64,000 bases of DNA from JAFGJQ01 sp052034525 (lineage in GTDB: Bacteria > Planctomycetota > Phycisphaerae > UBA1845): the NCBI GenBank assembly GCA_052034525.1, contig JBPOIK010000062.1:1-64000 (forward strand), read 5' to 3'. Below, in pieces: positions 24,726 through 32,376 of the stretch. The notes under the pieces were generated by a model. The model was given only the letters and a program-made list of their open reading frames with translations. It did no database searches and was not told the origin of the DNA. The stretch's first letter is position 1, and every line of letters begins with the position of its first letter. The position numbers and the translations under genes were made by a program.

Positions 24726-27134
24726 CTACTGTCGCAGGGTCCAGCCGCACGTACCGAGAAAACCCTCGAACGCAACGCGGAACGACGCAATATCGTCATC
24801 CACCAGCGTGCGGGCCGAGTCGCCGATGCGGCATCGGACGGTCAGGCTCCGCCGGTCGGACGGGATGGACTTGCCCTCGTAGCACCCGACATACGAAATC
24901 CGTTTGAGCAGAGCGTGCTCAAAACCGGCCAGTTGCCCAGCGACGGCGGTATAACGCGCCGACACCGGCACCAGGAACGAAAAGTCCAGATCCACCTCCG
25001 GGTGCGCGGGCACGGGCCGCAGCTTCTCCACCGGGGACGGCGTGCACAGCCCGTTCAGCTCGATTTCCGCCCAGACCGCCGACCACGCGGCCAGGTGCTC
25101 GTCCATGGCCCGTCGCAGGCTCAGCGGCAGCGCCGACAGCCGGCCGACCGGGGCATCGCCGACGACGACGCGGGCCGTCATCTGCGGATGTTCCCACGGC
25201 CGGGCCGCGCCGGTCTGGTCCGGCTCGAAGCGGGCCGGCCTTCCCAGCGTCTGGGTCGACCAGGTTTCCAGCACGCCCTTCAACTCGGCCAGCAGCGTCT
25301 CTTCCACTCCCTTCTGACGCCGCGCGAGAACCAGGCCGAGGTGGCGCCGCTCGTGCGGGTCCCGGTCCGGCGGTTCCTCCGGAAAGAACACGCCGCCCAG
25401 CTCCACAAGCCGCAGGTCCGCGGCGTAATGCCGGTTCAACTCCACCGCGGCCAGCAGTCCGGGCATCAACGTCTGCCGCAGCAGGTGCATGCCCGCGGAG
25501 GCCGGGTTCTTCAGTTCACAGCACGGCCCCGGGTCGAATTTCAGCCGTCGCGTCCAGTTCGAATCGTACCAGATGTACCCCTGAATCTCGCAGAACGACA
25601 GTCCCAGGCACAACAGTCTCAGCGACGCCTGCTCCAGCTCATGCAGCGCGTTGGGCTCGAAGCACCGCACCTCTACATCCGGCAGAACCGGCTCGATGGA
25701 GTTGAACCCCACGTAGCGGGCCACTTCCTCGATCACGTCCGCTTCGATGGAGATGTCCTTCGTCGCCCGCCAGCTCGGCACCTCGACGACCAGCCTGTCG
25801 CCGGCGCTTTCGACATGGAACCCCAGGGGCGTGAGGATGTCCACGATGTCCTTGTCCTCAATCGGGTGCCCCATGAACCGGGCCACAAAGCGCGAGTTCA
25901 CCTCCACCCGCACCGCCTCGGCCGGCTCCGGATACGCGTCTGACAATCGGCTGGCCAACTGCATCTGCGGAAACTCCGGCCGGGCCAGATGCATGAACCG
26001 CTGAATGGCCAGCACCGTGTTGGTCGGATCGAGCGACTTCTCGAACCGCACGCAGGCGTCCGTCCGTAGTCCCAGCGCGTTGGCACAGCGGCGGATGGTG
26101 GACGGTTCGAAATTGGCCGACTCCAGCAGAAGACTCTGCGTCTGTGGGCGGATTTCCGTATCCAGCCCGCCCATGATGCCGGCCAGCGCAATCGGACGAC
26201 GATTGCACAGAATCATCAACGCCTCATCGGGCAGCGCGCGCTCGATGCCGTCCAGCGTGACAAACGTGGTGCCGAGTTCGGCCAGGCCCACCTCAATCCG
26301 TTCGACCTTGTCGCCGTCGAACGCATGCATGGGCTGGCCCAGCTCCAACATGATGTAGTTCGTCAGATCGACCAGGCAGTCGATCGGCCGCAGTCCCACA
26401 TGGCCCAGCCGCAACTGCATCCACAGCGGCGCCGCCTGCGATCCGACGTTCCCAAACCGAAGCCCGCTGTACCGCGGGCATCGCCGCGGATCGTCGATGG
26501 CGATCGGAATCTCCGGCAGATCGACCCCGGTGAGTTCCTCGAGCCGCACCACCGGATACGGCTTCAGCTCGCAGCGATACATCGCCGCCAGCTCGCGGGC
26601 GATGCCGTAGTGCCCCCAGAGGTCCGGTCGGTGGGTGATGGACTTGTTGTCCACCTCGATTACCCAGTCGTCGAACGCCTCCGGCGGGAGTTCTTCGCCC
26701 GGCTCCGCGTACGGCGGCAGAAAAACCGCCGTCTGGACGGCCATTGCCATCCCGAGGGCCTCGCCCGGCAGAATCATGCCGACGCTGGCGTGGCCCTCGA
26801 TCTTCGCCTCGCGGATGACTCCGAACGCCGCCAGCGAGGCGCCCGGTGGCGCGTAGACGACGCAGCCGCCCTCGGGCAGCAGGGACGCGGTCGTTACCGT
26901 CTCGATCGTCTTGCCCCCGCCCGTCTCCAACACGACCTGACGCAGGCCCCGGCCCCCGGACAACTCACGGTGGCAGAGAACTCGGGCCGCGATCAGCCCA
27001 CGGGCATCCACCCGGATGGGCTCGAGGCCCTCGATCTCCGCGCAGGTCAGGGTGAACCGCTCGGCCAGCTCCGGCGGGCTCACGTCCCGCGGCAGGTCCA
27101 CGAAATCTCGAATCCAGTTCAGCGAAACCAGCAT
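24726..27134 (-). CDS. pheT: Phenylalanyl-tRNA synthetase beta chain
   Basis: An 802-residue beta subunit of the alpha2-beta2 synthetase. It starts MLVSLNWIRDFVDLP and has the tRNA-binding OB-fold at about 40-150 (VVYAPPGASLAAFG), the B3/B4 editing region, B5 domain, catalytic-like core and the C-terminal ferredoxin-fold anticodon-binding domain (DLDFSFLVPVSARYTAVAGQ to the end). Length is normal. It lies 35 bp after pheS, in the standard pheST operon. The frame is open further upstream, but the ATG at 27134 agrees with the family N-terminus and the end of pheS. Confidence 0.96.
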   Translation of the reverse strand: MLVSLNWIRDFVDLPRDVSPPELAERFTLTCAEIEGLEPIRVDARGLIAARVLCHRELSGGRGLRQVVLETGGGKTIETVTTASLLPEGGCVVYAPPGASLAAFGVIREAKIEGHASVGMILPGEALGMAMAVQTAVFLPPYAEPGEELPPEAFDDWVIEVDNKSITHRPDLWGHYGIARELAAMYRCELKPYPVVRLEELTGVDLPEIPIAIDDPRRCPRYSGLRFGNVGSQAAPLWMQLRLGHVGLRPIDCLVDLTNYIMLELGQPMHAFDGDKVERIEVGLAELGTTFVTLDGIERALPDEALMILCNRRPIALAGIMGGLDTEIRPQTQSLLLESANFEPSTIRRCANALGLRTDACVRFEKSLDPTNTVLAIQRFMHLARPEFPQMQLASRLSDAYPEPAEAVRVEVNSRFVARFMGHPIEDKDIVDILTPLGFHVESAGDRLVVEVPSWRATKDISIEADVIEEVARYVGFNSIEPVLPDVEVRCFEPNALHELEQASLRLLCLGLSFCEIQGYIWYDSNWTRRLKFDPGPCCELKNPASAGMHLLRQTLMPGLLAAVELNRHYAADLRLVELGGVFFPEEPPDRDPHERRHLGLVLARRQKGVEETLLAELKGVLETWSTQTLGRPARFEPDQTGAARPWEHPQMTARVVVGDAPVGRLSALPLSLRRAMDEHLAAWSAVWAEIELNGLCTPSPVEKLRPVPAHPEVDLDFSFLVPVSARYTAVAGQLAGFEHALLKRISYVGCYEGKSIPSDRRSLTVRCRIGDSARTLVDDDIASFRVAFEGFLGTCGWTLRQ

Positions 27135-27169
27135 TGGGCTTGCCTGCTTGGGGCGCGCCGGCGCACCCG

Positions 27170-28243
27170 CTAATTCCTCTCCACGATCGTCGGCCCGGAC
27201 ATCCGCGAAGGCGGAGCCAGGGCCCGAAGGTTCCCCGCGTTCATCACGCGGATGTCCGAAATGCCGTATTTCATCATGGCCAGCCGCGTCAGGCCCAGGC
27301 CGAACGCGAAACCGGTGTATTCGTGCGGGTCGATCCCGCCGAATCGCAACACATTCGGATGCACCATGCCGCACGGCAGGATTTCCACCCAACCCGACCG
27401 CTTGCACGTGCCGCAGCCGCTGCCGCCGCAGATCAGACAGCTCATGTCCAGCTCAAATCCCGGCTCGACAAACGGGAAGTATCCCGGCCGAAGACGGACC
27501 TTGACCTCCCGCTGAAACACCTCCCGCAGCAGCAGCTTCATCACCGCAATCAGGTTCGCGATGGAAATGTTCCGGTCAATCACCAGCCCTTCGCACTGAT
27601 GGAACGTGTTCTCGTGCGAAGCGTCGATTGTTTCGTAACGGAAGCACCGACCGGGCACGACGCATCGGATCGGCGGGCCGAACTTCTTCATCGCCCGCAC
27701 TTGCATCGGCGACGTGTGCGTCCGAAGCAGCAGGCCGTTCGTCAGCCAGAACGTATCCTGCATGTCGCGCGCGGGGTGCATGGCCGGTATGTTCAACGCC
27801 TCGAAATTGTAGTAGTCCGACTCCATCTCCGGGCCGGCTTCCACCGTAAAACCCAAACGCTCGAACACATGCTCGATCTGCCACTGGACCGCCGTTACCG
27901 GATGCACGTTGCCCAGCGGAAGCCGTACGCCCGGCAACGATGGATCGTACGCACCAGCGCCGCCGGCATCCGCAGCCACCTCCGACGACTCAATCTGCTG
28001 TTGTCTCTCTTCAAAAACGGCCGTGACCGCCTGGTTCGCCGCGTTGAGAATCTGGCCGGCCAAGCCCCGCTGGTCTGGCGGATACTGCCGGATCGTTCCC
28101 ATCAACTGCCCCAGACTGCCCTTCTTGCCCAGATACTTCGCCCGGACCCCGCGCAGGGCGTCCAGGGTTGCCGCAGCCTGTGCGGCCTGTCGGGCTTCCC
28201 GCTCGATTTCCGCCAACGACAGTTTGAGTTGTTCAACGTCCAC
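27170..28243 (-). CDS. pheS: Phenylalanyl-tRNA synthetase alpha chain
   Basis: A 357-residue class II catalytic subunit. N-terminal coiled coil with VRAKYLGKKGSLGQLM, then class II motif 2 (PGRCFRYETIDASHENTFHQ) and motif 3 (GFAFGLGLTRLAMMKYGI). The KFGPPIRCVVPGR block binds substrate. Between motifs 2 and 3 there is a Cys cluster, CLICGGSGCGTCKRSGW, an apparent zinc knuckle absent from E. coli PheS but found in PheS of some other phyla. The GTG at 28243 is chosen because it gives the usual N-terminus MDVEQLKLSL; the ribosome site is only AGGCAG. A promoter lies about 100 bp upstream. Confidence 0.96.
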   Translation of the reverse strand: MDVEQLKLSLAEIEREARQAAQAAATLDALRGVRAKYLGKKGSLGQLMGTIRQYPPDQRGLAGQILNAANQAVTAVFEERQQQIESSEVAADAGGAGAYDPSLPGVRLPLGNVHPVTAVQWQIEHVFERLGFTVEAGPEMESDYYNFEALNIPAMHPARDMQDTFWLTNGLLLRTHTSPMQVRAMKKFGPPIRCVVPGRCFRYETIDASHENTFHQCEGLVIDRNISIANLIAVMKLLLREVFQREVKVRLRPGYFPFVEPGFELDMSCLICGGSGCGTCKRSGWVEILPCGMVHPNVLRFGGIDPHEYTGFAFGLGLTRLAMMKYGISDIRVMNAGNLRALAPPSRMSGPTIVERN

Positions 28244-28344
28244 GAACGTTCTGCCTACGTTACAAATAAGGGCGCCGGTCCGCGGCCGGCTTTGTCCCTG
28301 GCCTGCCCAGGGAAAACCGCTCCCCATGGCATTGGAAACGGCGT

Positions 28345-28373
28345 AGCTTAGGGTCCAGGGGTACCCATTGCAA
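28345..28373 (-). promoter_or_regulatory. Probable sigma-70-type promoter of pheST
   Basis: Minus strand TTGCAA (28373-28368) and TAAGCT (28350-28345) are 17 bp apart. The leader to the pheS GTG would be about 95 nt. No Phe-rich leader peptide or T-box was recognised in it. Confidence 0.4.
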
Positions 28374-28435
28374 GCGGGGTTCTTGGTCGCCCAGGTCATC
28401 TTCACGAAATGCCGGACGCCTCGTAAACTGCCGCC

Positions 28436-29230
28436 ATGCAGATTGTTGGCTTCTCTACCGCGCAGGTGGCAACCTGGATTTACGTGCCCGCATACAGACT
28501 CCTGCTGGATGCCGGTGACGGGGCCGCCGCTCACCTCGGTGCCGACTGTGAGCATATCGACCTGGTCGCGATCACGCACCAGCATCGCGACCACCTGGCC
28601 GGACTGCTCGAAGTCATCAGTTGGGCGGCCTACGAACGACCCTGTCGCGTCCTCTATCCCGCCGAGAGCGACCATGTAGTGGCGGTGCGGCAGGCCGGCC
28701 CGACACAGGGTGTGCCCTGCGCTGCCACCGCCCGGTGGACGCCCGTCCGACCGGGCCAGCGGATTCCCTTGACCGACAAAGAATCCCGGCCGCATCTGCT
28801 CGTGCTGCCGGCAACCCACGCGGTACGCAAGACGTACAACCGAGCCCTCGGTTACGCCATCGTGGACAATGACGCCGTGCCGCTGGCCGTGACGGGGGAT
28901 TCGGCGGTTGCCCCTCTCGAGCTGCCCGCCCCGCCGGAGATTCTGTTCTGCGACTGCACTTACCTCTGTCGCCAGGACGTGTTGGAGCCATACGCCGGGT
29001 TGAGCCAACACGGACTGCTCGATCGCGTGCTGACCAACGCGGTTCAGGTTCGCCCGGGACATCTGGTGCTCTATCACCTCAATGCCAGGTACAACGCCGA
29101 CGACCACGCCGAACTCGTTCGCCATGCCTGCCGAACGCATGAGGTGACGTTTCCCGTGACCGTTTTGTGGCCGGGCGCCGTCTGCCGCGACGTTCTGGCC
29201 GCCGGTCGATGCTCGCCGGCGGCCGACTGA
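28436..29230 (+). CDS. RNase Z-like metallo-beta-lactamase-fold protein
   Basis: A 264-residue MBL-fold protein. The metal motif THQHRDHLAG holds H48, H50, D52 and H53; further ligands are H128 (PATHAV), D155 (VTGDSAV) and H214 (VLYHLNARY). The spacing and the late YHLNARY block are like RNase Z/ElaC, which cuts tRNA 3' trailers, but the flexible arm (exosite) between the domains seems absent or short, so the substrate is unproven. It starts close to the pheS promoter but on the opposite strand. Other MBL hydrolases are possible. Confidence 0.75.
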   Translation: MQIVGFSTAQVATWIYVPAYRLLLDAGDGAAAHLGADCEHIDLVAITHQHRDHLAGLLEVISWAAYERPCRVLYPAESDHVVAVRQAGPTQGVPCAATARWTPVRPGQRIPLTDKESRPHLLVLPATHAVRKTYNRALGYAIVDNDAVPLAVTGDSAVAPLELPAPPEILFCDCTYLCRQDVLEPYAGLSQHGLLDRVLTNAVQVRPGHLVLYHLNARYNADDHAELVRHACRTHEVTFPVTVLWPGAVCRDVLAAGRCSPAAD

Positions 29231-29417
29231 CCGCCTGCCCCGGCCCGCGCTGCCACCCCCACACGGCCCCGATCCCCCGCCGGTGGCATGATCGTCCGAT
29301 ACGCGGTAGACTCCGCCCGGCCTTCCCTCGTGGGACCGGCCCCGCTGTGAGACCGGCCTTTCTGCCGATCTCCTGCCGTGGTACCGCCATCCTCCCCAGT
29401 CGAACGGCGATGCGCCC

Positions 29418-30140
29418 ATGAATGCGGACAACGATATTGCCGCCTTCGTCGACGGTCACTCGCGGGAACAGCGTTTCGGGCTGTCTGATCTGTCGCTGGA
29501 CCTCGTCGTCATCGGCGGCGAACTGGGATATTCGTCCGGCACCATGCCCGAGCCGGTTCGGATCGCCGTCGAGCAAGCCCTGGAGAAGGCGGGATCGCTG
29601 ATTGACGCCCGAACACTCTGGATCCCACGACCTTGCCGGGTGGATTCTGTGACCGACACCCTCTCCGTCCACAACGTGACGCTGGCCATCGGCCGGACGA
29701 TCCGCGATCGCCTGGCTTGCGTCCGGGCTGTCGCGATTTTTGTGGTTACAATCGGTCCGCGATTGGAGGAAGAGGTCCGCGTTCTGATGAAAGCCGGCAA
29801 TGTCATGGAAGGCTACGCCCTGGATGCGATCGGCTCGTCCGCGGCGGAGGCCTGCGCCGATCGCGTGGAGGCGGCCATCCGGGCGGAGGCGGAGGCGGCG
29901 GGTTGGAAGATCACGAACCGTCTGAGTCCCGGCCACAGCGCCTGGGCCACGCAGGAGCAGCAGGTGCTGTTTTCTCTGCTGCCCGACCAGCCTTGCGGCA
30001 TCCGGCTGAGTTCATCGTCGCTGATGTGCCCGATCAAAAGCATCAGCGGCATCGTGGGCCTGGGCCCCGACGTCCGGCGCACGGAATGCATGTGCAGCAT
30101 CTGCGATATGACCACCTGCTACAAGCGCCGCAGATCGTGA
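29418..30140 (+). CDS. Stand-alone methionine-synthase-activation-like domain protein
   Basis: A 240-residue protein resembling the C-terminal reactivation domain of B12-dependent methionine synthase (MetH), which binds SAM to reductively methylate cob(II)alamin. The match is the NRLSPGHSAWATQEQQVLFS block at about 172-190, IRLSSSSLMCPIKSISGIVG, and the helical AEACADRVEAAIRAEAEAAG before it. It ends in a Cys cluster, CMCSICDMTTC, like the metal-binding tails of corrinoid-activating proteins. No MetH homocysteine or cobalamin domain is in the window. Two roles are possible: a split MetH, or reactivation of another corrinoid methyltransferase. Confidence 0.78.
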   Translation: MNADNDIAAFVDGHSREQRFGLSDLSLDLVVIGGELGYSSGTMPEPVRIAVEQALEKAGSLIDARTLWIPRPCRVDSVTDTLSVHNVTLAIGRTIRDRLACVRAVAIFVVTIGPRLEEEVRVLMKAGNVMEGYALDAIGSSAAEACADRVEAAIRAEAEAAGWKITNRLSPGHSAWATQEQQVLFSLLPDQPCGIRLSSSSLMCPIKSISGIVGLGPDVRRTECMCSICDMTTCYKRRRS

Positions 30141-30361
30141 CTGCTCGTCATGCCGGGATATCGCGAATCGAATCTGACCGCGGGCCATACGCCTCTCGAT
30201 CGGCTTTCCGGCCGCGCCCGGCACGCAAACTCCCGTTCGCCAACGCTGCGGGATTTGGGCGTTTGCTTTCCATCTCGGGGTCTCCGCCATTCGGCTCTCC
30301 CATTGACACCCGCTCGCCCGGCGACCATCCTTCCCGCCGCGGTTGAAAAGGAGCTTTCGCC

Positions 30362-30937
30362 ATGTCCATCATCGTTGCCGTTAGCAAAGGCCGCCAGATC
30401 GTCCTGGCGGCCGACACCATGCACTTCTACGGCTCGCGGCGCGAGCACACGGACAACCTGCCCCATCGGCCGAAGGTCCGCCGCATCGGCGCGTCCTTTG
30501 TCGGCGGCGTGGGCTGGTCCGTGTATGACAACATCATGCTGCACTATTTCCGATCGCGCAAGCGCCCGCCCGCCCTGAACAACGAGATGGCGATTTTCGA
30601 CTGCTTTCTGCGGCTCTGGCGGGCCCTGAAGGACCACTATCAGGTCGTTAACGACCAGCCCCAGAAGGACGACGAAAGCCCGTTTGCCAGCCTCGATTCG
30701 GAGTTTCTGGTGGCCAACCGTCACGGCATTTTCCAGGTGGACAGCGATCTGACCGTCACCCGGTTCGCCAAATATGCGGCCGTCGGTTCCGGCGACCGCT
30801 ACGCATACGGCGCTCTGCACCAGCTTTATGATACGAAACGCACCGCCGAGGCGATTGCGCGTGCGGCCGTGGCCACCGCCATCCATTTCGACAACACCTG
30901 CGGCGGACAGATCGAATGCTACGCCGTGCCAACGTGA
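30362..30937 (+). CDS. HslV-like proteasome-family Ntn hydrolase with N-terminal Ser
   Basis: A 191-residue protein of the proteasome/HslV fold. After Met removal the N-terminus would be SIIVAVSKGRQIVLAADTM, aligned with HslV TTIVSVRRNGHVVIAGDG: residue 1 is Ser in place of Thr and Asp is at 17 as in HslV. A Lys in RPKVRRIG corresponds to HslV Lys33, four residues later. The C-terminal half has YAAVGSGDRYAYGALHQL, matching HslV LIAIGSGGPYA. A strong AAGGAG precedes the ATG, which supports an exposed Ser after Met removal. There is no hslU, proteasome or pup gene nearby, so this may be an orphan peptidase of the Anbu/HslV type. Activity is inferred only. Confidence 0.75.
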   Translation: MSIIVAVSKGRQIVLAADTMHFYGSRREHTDNLPHRPKVRRIGASFVGGVGWSVYDNIMLHYFRSRKRPPALNNEMAIFDCFLRLWRALKDHYQVVNDQPQKDDESPFASLDSEFLVANRHGIFQVDSDLTVTRFAKYAAVGSGDRYAYGALHQLYDTKRTAEAIARAAVATAIHFDNTCGGQIECYAVPT

Positions 30938-31124
30938 GCGGCGGGGAGAGAACACCGGAAAGATGCCGACGAATCCAGGGGTGCGCGCGGGCGCACGGCG
31001 ATGTGCCGGCCTCCCGGCGGGCCCCCTGCGCGTCGGAACACCACGAAAGAGCGGTCGGCGGAATCCTGTACGGACCCTGCCGACCGCCCTGACAAACGCA
31101 CGAAATTCCCAATACACCGCCGGC

Positions 31125-32024
31125 CTACTGAACCGCATCCTGTGGGTTGGTAGCCGGGTACTTCTTCCAATTGTCCTTGCCCTTGATCAGCCCGCCGTGC
31201 CCGTCGAAAAACACCAGGTTGGTGTAGCGCGACCGTTCATCGCCACTACCGTGATAGGGCGATTTGGGCAGGGGATTGTTCGAGTTGTTGGTCGGATCGT
31301 CGTTTCCGAGCTGCCAGGTGCCCATCAGCGTCTTCCTGACCGTGGTGGGGTTCACTCGAATGGTTTTGATGTCCCACCACGCATCGCCCACCATCCATTC
31401 GCTGCTCGCTCGTTTGATCGTCTCCATGGGCTTGGGAAGATGGTATTCGGGGTTCGGGCCATTGACGTTGTTCATGAACCCCTCCCAGGTAACCCCGATA
31501 TTGACCCATCCGAAGTAGTACTTCGGCTTCGTATTTCCCCAGGTGTTCGGCAGGAGGTTGAACGGGTGGGACCAGTTCGGGTTGCCGCTTGGACCCCCTT
31601 CGCTCGCAGGCCGAAACTCCGCGTCCTTGAACTTGCCCACGGCCGTCGGACACTCCGAGATTTTGTCGATGTACTCGAGGGTGTGGTCGGTCTTGCTGAA
31701 GAAGGGCGCCAACCGATCAAGCAGAAACCAGAGACGCTGGGTCGTCGCAGGCATGTTGATCGTCTTTCGATAGATCGGCGGGTGTATGGGACCGGGCAAT
31801 ATCTGGTGGTCCTGCACATACAGGGCGACGCCGTGGCCGATCGTGCGAAGATTGGCCAGACATTTCAGCGACTTGGTCTGCTCGCGCGCTCTGCCCAGAC
31901 TGGGCAGAAGAATCGCCACGAGCAATGCGATGATCGAGACGACAACGAGCAACTCAATCAGCGTGAATGCGGTTCGGAACGCGCGGCGCCTCAAACCGGA
32001 CCTTCGATTGGTTACGGCGTACAT
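31125..32024 (-). CDS. Prepilin-type N-terminal cleavage/methylation domain protein
   Basis: A 299-residue pseudopilin-like protein. A short basic leader is followed by FTLIELLVVVSIIALLVAIL, the type IV/type II secretion prepilin signature with the conserved Glu at +5 and a hydrophobic helix, after which an NLRTIGHGVALYVQD-type segment continues. The C-terminus includes NLVFFDGHGGLIKG, the DGH block seen in planctomycete pilin-like proteins. The prepilin peptidase should cut before the Phe. The ATG at 32024 has GGAAGGG upstream, chosen over a longer reading. Planctomycetes carry many such proteins with unknown roles in the cell envelope. Confidence 0.85.
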   Translation of the reverse strand: MYAVTNRRSGLRRRAFRTAFTLIELLVVVSIIALLVAILLPSLGRAREQTKSLKCLANLRTIGHGVALYVQDHQILPGPIHPPIYRKTINMPATTQRLWFLLDRLAPFFSKTDHTLEYIDKISECPTAVGKFKDAEFRPASEGGPSGNPNWSHPFNLLPNTWGNTKPKYYFGWVNIGVTWEGFMNNVNGPNPEYHLPKPMETIKRASSEWMVGDAWWDIKTIRVNPTTVRKTLMGTWQLGNDDPTNNSNNPLPKSPYHGSGDERSRYTNLVFFDGHGGLIKGKDNWKKYPATNPQDAVQ

Positions 32025-32376
32025 CACACAACCCTTCCATTCTGCACAGAGACGATGGCAATATGACAATCACGGCTGACCTGCCGGTCTGCGGAGACGG
32101 GCGACACCCATCCCCCAGGCAACCTGCTTGCTTACAAAATCTTACTCGCCTGTCCGAGGGGTTACAAGACCCTCGCCCAGCCGGAGGCACAGGCCACGCC
32201 GCGTGCCCCCACGGAAGATCGGCAGACGGGCGTACGCTGCGACAGGGTCCATCCTGTCGGCATTTTGTGAAGAGCCCGACGGCGAATCCCCTTCACCCCT
32301 GGAAGATATGCCGCATATTTACGATATGCGTGCATGAGCAGTCTAGCCGGGCGGTTGGCACATTCAGGTGTATTAG
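32025..32376. other. Intergenic region between divergent pilin-like and helicase genes
   Basis: About 350 bp, more AT-rich than the surroundings near 32130-32165 and 32300-32400. It includes a cluster of GATATGC half-sites at 32305-32330. No coding sequence or clear promoter pair was identified. Confidence 0.45.
32305..32330. repeat. Cluster of GATATGC / GCATAT half-sites
   Basis: GATATGC at 32305-32311 and again at 32323-32329, with CGCATAT at 32312-32318 inverted between them. CGCATAT and ATATGCG form a 7-bp inverted repeat around a 5-nt loop. It lies 47 bp before the helicase ATG, so it could be an operator or a leader structure. Confidence 0.35.
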
